Positions 33,826 through 47,460 of a stretch of DNA of 64,000 nt are shown in pieces. A model generated the notes under the pieces. The model was not told the DNA's origin, made no database searches, and saw only the letters and a list, made by a program, of their open reading frames with translations. This stretch comes from Paragordius varius (lineage: Eukaryota; Nematomorpha), in the NCBI GenBank assembly GCA_964247055.1, contig OZ176055.1, forward strand, positions 248,001-312,000, read 5' to 3'. The position numbers and the translations under genes were made by a program. Every line of letters begins with the position of its first letter. Within the stretch, counting starts at the first letter, position 1.

Positions 33826-35564
33826 TACCGATTTTAACCATTTTACAAGATAAATTATTACTTTGAAAAATATTAGGTATAAAACCAGATTAGGCTAATA
33901 TAATATATATATATATATATATATAAATTAAGACATTTCATCTTTTAAAAATAGTTTAGTATATAAAATCTGAATTAATAATTAAATTTTCTAGATCGTT
34001 TTTTGATTTTTTTCGATGCCATTTTAAGGCAGATATAACCTTTTTATAGTAATAATTAGAATTATTTGGAAAATTATGATAAAAAATTATGATAAAAATA
34101 TATAAAATGTAGAATTAAGCTTGCATCATCGGATAATATTTAAATTTTTCTTTTGTTAAAATTTATCATTGTTAAATTTTGATTTCAAATTAATCTTCTT
34201 AGTATGACATTTGAAAGAAAAATAAAATAATTATATATATATATATATATATAGGAATGTGTATTGTGATGCGACCTATATTTTTTTGTAATAATTCAAC
34301 ATTTTAGATTTTCTTTGCTATTTATTCCATTCTTCTCATATATCCTAATTCCTTTTAATTCCGAAAAATAAAATTAAATTTGGCAAAAATACAGGTAAAA
34401 AATATAAATGTATTAGAATTTACAATAATATTAAACCTGGAAAATCATTTGTTTTAGTGTCTTAAAAAAATTTTAAGCATGATTGATAAAAAAAAAAACT
34501 AATTGTTTTTCATTCGTTAAAATAATCTTTGATTGAACCAATTTAGTTAGAATTATATTAGGACAGTAACTTTAATTTACTATCTTATTTTCACAAAAAT
34601 GATGTGAGTAATGTAAAGAAAAAAGTGATAATTTTAATGAAAATTTTATAAAAATTGAAAATTAAAATAATGGAATTTGCTTCTTTGGTATCATGATTTT
34701 ATTTAATAAACAATGCCTATTTTGCTTTGTTTAGTTTTTTTATTACCTTAAATTTTATTAAAAAAATTATTAAAAGAAAACAACACTTTTTATATTCGAA
34801 TTTTCAATTTCTCGTTTTATTAATTTTAATTTTATAGAAAAAATCTATACTTTATTAAATTTGAACAAAAATATATATATCCCGGTTTCATAAGGAAATC
34901 AATCAATATTCAGGTCCATATTACTGGATCATTCTGAATTATACAAGTTAAATATATAATATTTTTCAAAAGTGCTTTTTTAAAGTTTTTTAGAACGGTG
35001 TGAAATCTGTAAAATAATTCAAGATTTTAGGCACTAAACCTGTATTGGAATTTTTTTCGATATCAAGCTAGTAATATATTTCTTTTACATTTACGTTTTG
35101 TAAAGGTGATATAAATTATTGTGATAATTCCATTTTTTGCATTCATTACCGAATATTTAATCACGATATAATTCGAAAAGTAAGGCGAAAAAAAATGTTT
35201 TGGAAAAAAGAAACTGTAAATTTTTAATAAAGTCAACATTATCCTTATATTTTCCCTATATCCCCTAAATCTGTATTTTGGCTAGGATTTTAAACACTAA
35301 AGAAAAATCTAATCATTCAAGTTATATTCAATTATAATTAAATAATAACAGTGGTTTATTGTTAATTAAGTGGCTTTATGATAAAAAATTGGATTTTTAT
35401 GGAAGTAAAATCTTTCGTTTTCTTAAAAAAATAAATTTTTTAGCCTAGAAACAATTTTATATATTAGCTTTCATTATTACAAAATTTTCTTTCAAAACTT
35501 AGGATGGTTAAAAGTTGTATTCGAAACTAGATGTATATGATTAGCTGTTTAACAAGTTTGTTTT

Positions 35565-35812
35565 GCAGTGGAAATCGGAATTCTACAAAGACAAAACTTA
35601 AAAGGCAAATATTTTTTTGATTAAATCTTGATTTTTTAATGATATTTCATCGTGTAGGTTTGCGGAATCGGATTCAGATATGTAAATTGGTATATTCAAT
35701 TATTTAAATTTGTAATTTTATAGTTTTTGCAGGGAAAATCAAGATTTAAAAGAGTAAATTTGCCTTTTTCAAATATACTTTTAGGTTTTATCTGTATTTC
35801 AATTTTCAATGC
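35565..35812. repeat. Diverged relative of MITE family A
   Basis: Same layout (short palindrome with AAAGACAAAACTTAAAAGGC on the left and TTTTAGGTTTTATCTGTATT on the right), but arms and core differ much from the main family. Probably an older subfamily. Confidence 0.5.
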
Positions 35813-35861
35813 CGTTTACTTCTAAGTTTTATTCAGACAACATAATAATGATTTACAGTAT

Positions 35862-36031
35862 GCATTTTAATGGTTGCTCATTTCACACTATAGTAGGGCA
35901 ATTTGCAACACAGGAGTGTATGGAAAAAAGTAAGGATATAATTGTCTATTTAATATTTTGTTGTTTTTTCCATACACTACTGTGTTGCGAATCGGCCTAC
36001 TATATTGTGAAATAGCAACCATTTAAATGCA
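35862..36031. mobile_element. Palindromic MITE family D, second copy
   Basis: About 170 bp. Arms run from GCATTTTAATGGTTGCTC through TTTCACACTATAGTAGGG to CAGGAGTGTATGGAAAAAAG, with the complement closing it. It ends about 95 bases before the start codon of the next gene. Confidence 0.85.
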
Positions 36032-36125
36032 ACCTGTAATTATCCTTAGAAAGCACTTTTTTGATATATATCATTGTTTCCTATTTTTAAAAAAAATGTA
36101 TTCATTTTTACATTTGTGAGTAGGA

Positions 36126-38233
36126 ATGACAAAAGAACACTTGCAACAAAGCAATCCAATCAAGAACCCCGTAAAGAAGTATCAAATTTGTCTTTAATTT
36201 CATAACAATTTATTAAATATGTTTTAAATTTTAAAAAGCTAATATGTTTAAAGTACCAAAAATTAGTATAACTTTCCCAAATATCAACCAATGCCAATTA
36301 TAATGTATCCTCAAAAAAATACTACCTATCTGTTTGTATTTTACCGTTAACATTTCATTATTATTGGGTTAGTTTAGTATCAAAGACATTAAAAATATAA
36401 ATCCTTGTTTAAAAAAAGCATGAGATTGGGCTAAATTTTAAAAATAAATTTTTAGCCTTTTTCGCGCATAATTTAACATTTTTAAATATGAATATTGTAA
36501 AAAAACAACCTCTCAACCGCTATTTTTTGAGATTTTTTTAATTCACAAACAACTGGCAAATAATATATTAAAAACGTAAAATACTTTAGAAATCCAATTA
36601 CATTTATGCGGTAAGATTCAGATATTCTAATTTTATACAATTCAGTCGGTGTGTATTGGGTCCAACTTCGTCGAGATGTTTTAATATAGGAAAAAAATGT
36701 TTGATATTTAAATTTTAACCAAAAAAACTTTTATGATAATAGTTAATTTACAATTAATCTTTGGTATAAAACCCCAAAATATAATCGCTAAAAAATTGTG
36801 TAAAGTTTTAAAAGGAAGAAATACGCTAAGTTTGGTATCCATTTATATTTATATAAGGTGTTAAAAATATTCGTGGACAATAGCATTTTTGAGGTCTAAA
36901 ATTTTGAAAAACGTTTTAAAAATTAGCAAAATAAAATAGTGTACTGTACTGTATTTGAAAATGAAAAGACACTATAGATGTCATAAATCTGTAATATCCC
37001 CCATAATTGTTTTTTTTGGTGAGTAATATCAATAAATCGGCTCAAAAAAACTTTTTATATACATATTTTTCGCCTACTATGAGGTTCCCGATTGATTTAA
37101 AAATACTAACTTTTGAACCATGAGCATTTGCGGCTTTCTCTGGGAAAGCCTGGAAGGCACAATCACACCAGGACATTCATAAAATCAGAGCTTTGACATA
37201 AAAAATGAAAAGGACCGGTGTCGCCCCTTTGAATAATTATATATTTATCTTCAGCCATCAAAAAGTTTTATTAGATTAAAATAAGTGTTATTTCATTAGA
37301 AAGGGCTATAAAACGCATAATCTTTTTTTGACATTTTGGCACTAACCATAAAATTTTAATATATTTTTTCCATCTCTTACTTTTGGTTATTAAAATTATA
37401 ATCTTTAAGCGCTACGAATTGATTTTCTCTAAAAATAAAACTTATATTTTCCTCTTAACATGTCAGAAAATCCACTTCAAATTTGGCTTCGTATGCTGGC
37501 ACCATATACCGAAAACATCAAAATGTCTTTCAGGAACTCCATTGGAATCAAAAAATGTAATATATTTTAGAATTTTTCAAATTATAAACTATTGACTACT
37601 GATAAATCAAAACTAATGTTAATTTATATTTATATTTGGAAATAAACTTTTACTTTTCAAATTTTTAATTTTTACAAAAAGCATGAATAAACCAATAAGA
37701 AAGATAAACTTAAAACCTTAAATTGTAAATTTAAACCAAGACCTCTTTTAAAAATCGGAAAAAGGGTATGCATAATGATCAGCATTTACTCACTAAAGTT
37801 TAGCGGCTGTTTATTTAATACTTATTATGTTAAGAGGGCGGGCGTAGAGGGGTCCATACTTTATGCTTTTTGAAAATTTTTATATTTATTTGACTTATGC
37901 AGTGGAAAGAATGTTCTAGAAAAACCTGAATTACATAAAGTTTTCATACAACGAAAGATTCATAGTCCCAACACAAATACCAATGAAAACACAGAATTAC
38001 TTACCAAATATTGTGCAATTAAACATGGGAAAGGAACATCAACAAATATCATATATAATGATTTGGCAGGCATCCAAGATGTACAAAATCGAAAAAAACC
38101 AACGTGTCCACACTACATAGAAAAATCTGATACGGCGATGAAAACTCCACAGACCACACCATGTGAATTCCTTAAAATATTTTATAAAATTACATCAGCG
38201 GCCACAAACACAACAAATACGAAATGTTATTAA
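36126..38233 (+). CDS. Unrecognised 157-residue protein, three-exon model
   Basis: Exons 36126-36178, 37467-37556 and 37903-38233; donors AA|GTATCA and AT|GTAATA and acceptors ACATGTCAG and ACTTATGCAG join in phase at both introns. The product starts MTKEHLQQSNPIKNPVKKKS, continues ASYAGTIYRKHQNVFQELHW, and the last exon opens GKNVLEKPELHKVFIQRKIH and ends with an Asn/Thr-rich tail before the stop at 38231. It is basic and polar, with no signal peptide or membrane segment, so an intracellular place is inferred. The last exon is the best supported: 110 open codons with balanced composition in AT-rich DNA. The first exon is the weakest. An AATAAA lies 73 bases past the stop. I recognise no family. 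Confidence 0.5.
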
Positions 38234-38305
38234 ATGGTGGATGCAGTTTTTTTTATATCATAATTATCATTTTTTACTGTGTTTTATAATGTTCTTTGGG
38301 TATTC

Positions 38306-38311
38306 AATAAA
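38306..38311 (+). terminator. Polyadenylation signal AATAAA
   Basis: AATAAA shortly downstream of the stop codon at 38233, placed as expected for the three-exon gene. Confidence 0.45.
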
Positions 38312-38384
38312 TTTATTTTTTTAATATATATCAATGGACTTAAAAAGGGGATTAAAATTGGTTTTAATTTTAGTAACGGGTCTT

Positions 38385-38638
38385 TAAAACAAAAACACAT
38401 GTTACAACCTTATTAAGTTGTACCATTTCAAACGTGATTTTTTAATAGAACTAACTCATTATTTCAAACTGCAAAGTATGAAATGGAGATGTATATTGGT
38501 AACACAATCAATTATATATTTTACAAATGTAAACAAATAATTTATATAGGAAAATTACAAGGTTTATTGTGGTGTTTTGAAAAAATATTTGTCTTTATGT
38601 TTTTACATTCAATCTGTATAATTTCAATTTTTAATGTA
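38385..38638. repeat. Palindromic MITE family A copy
   Basis: Core GCAAAGTATGAAATGGAGAT and TTATATATTTTACAAATG, right arm ending AATTTCAATTTTTAATGTA; the left arm is eroded. The remaining DNA to 39350 shows no feature. Confidence 0.7.
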
Positions 38639-39350
38639 TCTATCACATCGGAAGTATTTGAAACCATTTTTAGCATAACCGCCTGTGGAAATAGATAAAT
38701 ATATAATCAAACTATAAGGAACTCGTGTAAGTTCCATAATCAAAAATAAATTTTTTATGCACTCTTTTTGATTTCTAGAATTTCGTAGACTTTATAAGCT
38801 GTTTATTTTACATTTTAATTAATAGCCATTATATAATAACATTACAATATTTTTTTTTTAAAAACAACCAGCTTAAAATTGGGCATTTGGGTTAAATATC
38901 ATATTTTACCCGATTTTTTCGGATTGCGTTCAATAATATAATTAAATTATTTTAATTTTTAATCCAAATATGTTGTAGTATAATTAATTTATATAAATTG
39001 TTATATATCAGATGTACAAATATTAAATAAAACTAATATAATTGTATGGTTATCAATCAATTTTATATATCTATATAATGCATTGTGTATAAAATACATT
39101 CCTCTTTAATTATTATTGATTGCACAAAAATTCACTAGTATATTTTGCTAACAAATCACCAATCTTATTCACTAATAAACTGGTATATGTAGCAGTTTGT
39201 GCTTTAGGAAGATCTTGAGAAAAGTAAAAAAATAATTGCACTATCATTCGATTGTTACATAGAGAGTATGTTATATAAAAAAGAAATTTTTTAAAAAATA
39301 TTGCCAATTTAATGAGAATTTCCAGTTTAGTTAGTTAGAGATCTAGCACA

Positions 39351-42300
39351 TTATATGTCAAGAAAATCTGTCGTTTGAAACATTTTTGATGATATGTTGG
39401 CGGGAGTATCTTTTTTATCAGTAGATGTGGATGTTTTATCAGCTCCTTGAGTTGTGGGTGAAGAAACTTCAGGAGAAATTTTGACAAAATCAGCTGATTG
39501 AGTAGGTTGTTCGGTTAAAAAGGGATTCGTTGGACCCGTTGTTGCTGCTGTAGCTACAATAGTGCTCTGTTCCACAGGTGAGGTAATTGGTGTACTTTGT
39601 TGCAACAAAGTTTGAGGAATTAAAGGAGGCAACATCCAACCCAGTTTAGGTCTTGGGGTGTAATCAGCTGATGTCGACACCTGATTTACAAGAGTACTTG
39701 TTATACCGCTCGTAGTAAGTGCTAGGGCAGGCCCTTCTGGAGGTTCCTCTATAGAGAAATCTTTAACTAACAGCGGTTTAGTGGTTGTTGAAATGGCTAT
39801 TGTTGTAGAAGCGGTTTGACCCATTTCTCGGCTCCTATCAGCTGATTCGAGTCCTTCTGTAGTTTTTTTGGGTGCGGTCGAATATAGGTCTAATGGTTGT
39901 TCCAGTTCCGTTTCTTCCTCTTCCAGGGATGTCGAGGTTGATGGCAAAACAAATGTTGTTTGAGTCACAGATGTGGTAAGTCCTCCAGCTGCTTTTGAAG
40001 CCGAAACAGATGAAATTGAAGGGGTGCTTGTTTTTAGGATACCCACTAATGTTGTAGTGGGAGAAGGTTTGGCTAAATACAAGAAATTATAAGGGTATAA
40101 GTAAAGATGCAATATAGTAATTAAAAAAATGGGTAATAGCAACAGGCGTTTTAAATAACAAGGGATAATTATGATTAAAGAGAAAATTTATATATACCAG
40201 GTACATTCATAAATTATTACCGGTTTAACTAAGAGAAAACGTGAGAGATATAAGTATGCAGTCGATTAATTTGACAGAATCGCCATTTTATTCATTTGAA
40301 CGGCAAACATAACAATTTGTAAAACTATCCACTTATTATATCATTCAGTAATCATGTCGAATTTTGTGCCTGAAAACAAACGTTTGCCACGCCATTTGAT
40401 CAAAAGAATAAAAAGAGCCTTTAAAGTTTTTGTTTGCGGGATTATCACATATGAAACATGATTTCAAAATATCAAAATTTGTCATTTCATGTAATGGGCG
40501 CTCTGGTACACGACTGCAAAGACGCAAAAATGCATTAATGAGGATCCAACTGAAACTTAACAACAGGCAGAAGCATAACATGTGTCACAGAAACAATAGA
40601 TGAGTACGAGCGATGGCAAAGACTAAAAGCTTGGTTTATGCGTTTGACACAATTTGAATGTATATTAAATCGAAAATTGCAAAAACACTTGTGAAATCCT
40701 GTTCCAACGCCACTAAAAAAAATTAATGTGCATTGAATTGGGACATGTGATGAGTTTTTTGTAAATCGAATGCGGAAAATTATGACTTTCATCTTTCCAC
40801 AAACAGCCCGAATCGCTTCGACAAGAAAATCATGCTCTGCGTCTTGTGGAACCAGAGTGTTTGGTTTTATGAACTTTTGAAGTTACGTGAAATTGTTAAT
40901 ACACAACACATCCCTGACAAATACCTAATTAAAACCATGCATTAATTGAAAACTAACCGGAATGAACAAGAAAACATTGCAACACGTTTTTACTACATGA
41001 CAATGTTTCGTCTAGCAGAGAAAAACTAGCAAAAATCTCCTTAATATCGCTTCAATAAGAATGTTTAAGCATCGCTGAACTCCCATGACCTAGCGCCATC
41101 TGACTAATACAACTCAATGGGAATAGCTAATGAGCAGCATTTTAATAATTTTAAGACGATAAAAATGACGTAATGAAAGGTTTTCTGCATAAGACTATCA
41201 TTTATACTGGTCAGTCTTTAAAAAATTACTTGAGAGATGAGCGAAATATATAGAAGCCCAAGTACAATATTTTATATTTAATTTTATTTTAAAACTACAT
41301 ATGATGACTACACCTGGCATGAATATATTTATTTATTTATATTTCACAAAAATCACTTATAACTCCCTCTTTACCAATTATTCAATAATATTATTACCTG
41401 TAGCTGTTTCTGAAATCGCAGAAGAAATTGTAAGAGGTGCAATCTTTTTACTCCCGCCATGACTCGTTGAGGGGATAGTTTTAGACCCTTCAGTGACGGG
41501 TTCAGACGTTGATAAAGTCGTGGTGGACACTATTGGAGTGTCTGATGATGATTTCTGCATCTTTAGTGCCGTAATAAGTTTATCCCAGGTGCGATAATTA
41601 GTTTTCCGTTTTTGGCTTTTACGTCGAACACTTCCAAGCTTATGCATATGTTGAGAGCTGCTTGTTGTGGTTGATGTTGAAGTAATACCTGAAATGGATT
41701 GTGGCTTGTTTGAAACCTTGGGTCCGTTCCCATTTTCAGAGGCCGTTCCATTCCCATTGCTTTCAGTAAGGGGTGGGTAAACGGTCGTTTTTTTGGCCGT
41801 GGGACTTCCATACTTATCCACCATAATGGAATGACTTTGAGGCGCATTGACTTCCAGCGAGCCTTTGAGTAGCCGTCTCTCCTTTTGCAATATTTTTTTG
41901 GTCGGTTTCATGCCAGACACTTTTGTATAATATATATATATATATAAACTAAAACTTAGTTCCTATGTATTAATAACTAAGATTTTAAACGAGGAAATGT
42001 TTTCGTACGGTTATTACCAAGTCAAAATTTTACTGTTTAATCGTAGGATAGTTATCATTCCGCTTATTACATATTTAATTTTAAATTTTGAGATTCTGTG
42101 TTGATTATAGCCACAAAAAGCTTCTAAATATTATTGTAGACTAATTTTTTTGCAAAAACACAATATAATTAATTGATTCAGGTGGAGAAAAGACAATATT
42201 AAAAAAGGTAAGGTAGACGTAAGTTATGCAATGAAATCATAAAAAAATAAATTTGCAGAATTCTATCAATTAGAGTCCGCTGTTTTTTTAAACTGCTAAT

Positions 42301-45300
42301 GTTTAAACTTTTACTTTGCACATTAAGGATACTATCCTCCTTGATATCAGATAATTCATGAGTGCCTTTGAGCGCTTCGAGCGTCCGTTTAAAAATTTCA
42401 AGCATTTCAAACCGAAAAGATGAAATGTCCTGCTTAATTTCATTTATATCATCTTCAGTTACACCGGCAAATTGCTGCCGTTTCCTTTGCATATTCGTTA
42501 TGTAACGTTTAACTAGCGATCTAATTACCATCTATATTTAAGTAAAAAAAATTTTACATATTAAAAAATGAAATTATATGGACAAAACGTTAAAAGATAA
42601 GTGCATATGTTTTTTTTTCAAACTACAATGAATACCTTTTTATCCCTCGATCTTTCTTATATAAAATTACTGTAAATTACAATTTTAAAATAGATTATTT
42701 TGTTACTAATTCATATATTTATTACATACTTTGCTATTTAGAGCAAAGAGATCTTTCGTGAGTATAATTTTAATTTTTCTGTATATATTATATTTTTTTA
42801 AAAAAGTTAACATACTTGGTAGCGAGATTCCTTCTCATTTGCTTTTTGAAACATTTTCTATTATAAAGTTACAAATGTGTTATAAATCATTCCCAAAAGC
42901 AATAAAAACGATTGAAATAATAACATACTCTAAGAGATCTCCATTTGGTACGTTTGAGTTTTAGAGAAAGGCACCCATATATGCAATCCAGGAGCCAAAC
43001 CGAAGTATAATATATAGATTTAGGCGAGGGTATAATGTTAAAAGGGGGTGGCACGGTGGCCCCTTCATCGAAATAACTAATCCATAGTTTGGAACGGGCA
43101 AATTTCCATTCAAGATCAGCTGAGTCCTATCACATGAAAATATAATATAGTTTCATTAATGTAGGATAGTGTTTTATACTCAACAACTATATTTGCAACG
43201 TGTTTTATTTTAATATAACTCATCGTTTTGGTATGGAACGGATTTACAAACGCTACAACAACTGTAATTAAATAGTTTATGTGGTAAAAATCAAGGTTCA
43301 AAAAAGTATGATTGTCTTTTAAAAAAATTGGTGTTTTAGTTTTAACAATTTGTCTGTATAATTTCATTGTTTACTGCAAATATGTTCGAAAATACGCTTT
43401 ATAAATATATCCAAAAATGCGTTTCTAAAAATTTTGTGAAAAATCAATTTTTTTAAAACAAGGCATAAATTTTGATTTTTGAAGTCTAATTTACCGATAT
43501 AATTTGGTAAGAATTTGACATCATGGCAATAAGCATGTTTAGGAGAACTACTATAGCTATAGCGCTGTACACCCCAAACATGAGGAGTCCGATAAATTCT
43601 GTATAGACATGAGGTTCTTTAAGTTCTGTGTTTTCCAGCTCGACTAACCCATAAAAAGCCCAATACAACGTTTGAACCGTTTCAAATAGGCTAAAAATAA
43701 GAATCAAGAAAGTTATAAAAAAATCCAGTTTATAGAGACAGAAAAATTTCAGAGTTAAAACTTTGTACGGAAAAATTATTTAAACAAAACGTGAGAAATA
43801 TTTTAGAATCTCTGCATTTTAAAACTTGATGTTTTAAAATATAACTTATCATTTTTGTTTGCGAAATGGAAATTAGAGATATATAAATTTGTAGTGTACT
43901 CACTCATTATATAATTTAAAATTATTTAATCATTTGTGGAGATAAAATCAAAGTTTTAAAAAGTTTTGTCCGTATAATTTTAATGTTTTACTGTATAACA
44001 AATGAAAATGACATTCATTTACTTTGAAAAACGTTGGTATTTTTTGTTACAAGAGTCACTGCTTTTATCACGATTACATTCTTCTGCCCTCATTTCCCCA
44101 TAATACCAATAGAGTTGAGTAAGTCCGCATGCGAACGAAAAAACCTATATATATACAGTAAAAAAGATATTACAATAGACAAAACGTAAAAACATAAAGA
44201 CAAATATTTTTTTCAAAAGACAACCCATATACTTATAAAACCTTATTCTTTTCTTATAATTATTTAATAACGATTGTAAAATATATGATTGATTGTGTTT
44301 ACCAATTTACATCTCTATTTCATACTTTACAATATATAACAATAAATTATATTTTAACAAATCAAGTTTAAAAAAGGTACAACCGCACATTTTGAACATA
44401 AAACATTTGTTTTTGTGTTTTTACATTCTGGTGCATAATTTTAATTTTTAATATAAAATTAAAAACTTAAAAAACTACATTAAGTAATTAATTTCTTTAT
44501 AAAATTTTACCACTAAAATGACAATAATTGAGAAACGGAGAATATCGAATGTCATGCGACCCAGGGTTATTTGCAATGGCCCAAGGTATGGATTTACCGT
44601 AAAAATGTACACTAATTTGAGCGAACTATAGAATTACATAAAAAAATAAATTTCACATGGAAATAAAAAGATTTTGTATAAATTATAAATTAATAAAAAA
44701 TACCTAAAGATATTGGCTGCAGCAAAGAGACCTTCGCTTATAAGTGTGGGGTCATTGGCGACCCAATCTTTCCTTGGGGCAAAGGCTGCTTCATTATTTT
44801 CCGCTATTTCTTTTTGAACCTAAAAGCGGGTTTTTAACCATAAAACAGATATCGTGAAAAATATGAGTTTGGACTTTTCTCGTAAAACAAACTATCAAGT
44901 GTGAATCTGTTAAACTTAAATTTTATTTCAAAAAAAAATTTCATAACTACATATTTTTTATAATCCTAATCATATGATACAAATATTAATATAACAATTT
45001 TTTATTTATATATGACTCTTTAAAAAATTTCAAGCTTATGTGTATTCTTTTCATTTTAGAATTCTACTAAGCTTTATACCTGTAAATATGCGATAATGCG
45101 TAAAGTTATGGTCGCAATATAAAGGGCATTGGTGATAAAATCTAGTACATTCCACATATCCTCCAAGTATTCTTGTAACCCTTCAACCCATAACTGTTTA
45201 ATTTCAGTCCATACGAGTCCTACAGAAAAAAACAAAATTTTTATCCAAAAAAATTTGTTGCAATAGGCACTCTTATAACAAAAAATTACCATATGAATTC

Positions 45301-47425
45301 TGTTGCAATTTTTTATGCTACTATACATATATTATAAAATAAAATTATTTCATTTAGAGATAGCAAGAGAGATAACTATAATATCTGAAAAGGGAAATTT
45401 ATTTCAGATACCATTTGACAGGTTAGAGAAAATTATGTGGATGCATTTATATATTTTTTAATATGCATATTTAACCTTGACATTTCACCAAGCATATATA
45501 ATGTTTTATAGTTATGAAGATATATTAATATACATTCAATGATGCCATGTCCATGCCAGATTTAGAGACAGTTGCTTTCCTACTTAATATTAACATTTCT
45601 TAAATTGCAAGTTACACGCAGAAGTAAGCTTAAAATATAATTTATTTATTTTTCGTAGCGAAGGATTAAAAATAATCCCCCTTTCTAACTTATTAGGTAT
45701 ATATGATAAATACAACGATAAATTCCCAACAACCGTTTTAAAATTTATTATCCAACAGCATTATGAAAATGGTATAATTTGTTAATATATTCTTAAATAT
45801 ATATAATGGTTTATGGTTAAATTTAGAATAGATATTTCTCTGCTAAATATTTATAAGGCTAAATACATAATTTACAAATAGCTAAACTTTTATAGAATAT
45901 AAGAGGACATTTTTATAAAATAAAGAATTGTCAAAAATACCGGCAATCCATGCTAAAATCATCCATTCAAAAGTTGTGGGTAGGGAACCTCGCCTTTCAT
46001 TTTTAACATGTTGTTGTTCACCTTGAACTATCATAGTTAAATTTTCAATCCTTTGTGAAGCCAATATGAGTAATACTAAAAAAATAGGTGTGTAGATAAA
46101 TTAGTTATTCTACAAATTCAAATAAATTAGTAATGTAAAGTGGAATATATTTTGTTGTAAAAAATAGATTTGTATTAAAAATTATATTTTACCAACTTTC
46201 AAAATTAAGTGGGCACAATAAATATATATGTCATACGTTAACCCATGCATGTTAGTATTAAAATGGCCAAACGAAAACGCACATGAAATGTAAATATTTG
46301 GGTATGTTTGTTAAATATTAATTCAATTTTAAAAACCATATAGATAATCAAAATATTTCCCGGTAAATCTCAAAACTTACCATTTCGAAAATATGGGAAG
46401 TTTTTGATTAACATGGAACATATATTTATTGATTTGGAAAATGTTCCCAACGGTTGAAAAAACGTTTTGATTGATTCGAAAAACCGTTTTTTAGACTGGG
46501 GGGAAAATATAAAAAATGTTTTACTTAAAAAGGTAATGTAGGAAGCACTATTGCATATAAATTTGATAAATGGTTTTTTCATAACACGGCCAGGCATTCT
46601 GTGAGGTGCTACAATGTAGCATATACTAAGGATAGGAAAGAGGACGGCTATCGAAAGTACTATGAGCATTCGACTCAACAAATTTCGTCTCCGGTATCCG
46701 GGAAGCCCTTCGGACCAAATAGCACCAAGGAGTTGTTGGCAGTTGGGGTGTGAAACAAACTTTTTGGGGTGAAAAAAAATTGTTGATATTATAGAAATAG
46801 TAAAATAGTTTTAGTCTAGTGAGATCACACAAATATTTTGTGAAAATTAAACAGCAATTATTGAAAGCTAATATTAAATATACATGCGTTTTTTATACTT
46901 TTTAACTTTTAAGCCAATAAATTGTAAAGTTTCATTAATTAACTGAGTTTATGGTCAAGTCACATGTGTTATACTTCGATATATAATTAATTACAACGAC
47001 AATTAAAGTTATCCAAGAAAGCGTTCAAAAACACACCAAAAATTTCAAAGTAACCAATCCTATTTCGATCGAGAACATTCCTTTGCCAAAAAATTTTTTA
47101 ACTATACTCTTAAATCCTTCGTTTTACAAATACCTACCTCTTTCTGATCATATTTGATGGCTGATTTCAGCCTTGATAAATGCATCCGTTCTTTGGCCAC
47201 AATAGTAGCTGGGTCAGTTGGCGCGGTGGTGTCAGAACCAGTAATTTTTCCCAACTTTGAAGAATCACTGCCTGTAATTTCATTCTTAATATCTTTGTAT
47301 TTATGTCTCTCCTTGCTCCCAGGCCTAAAGCGATGACACAATGAGCCCAGGGTTTGTGGCATATGTCGAATCCCATTCCACGTTGCTTTAACTAATCGTT
47401 GTGGGGCACTTGTAAACCTATCATA

Positions 47426-47460
<35 letters not shown>

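Larger units (their letters stand above)
30728..36125. other. Gene-poor intergenic region
   Basis: Upstream of TOM70. It holds the TOM70 promoter, a CT microsatellite, one family A MITE (33568-33825), a diverged relative (35565-35812) and a family D MITE. No exon could be supported on either strand. Confidence 0.5.
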
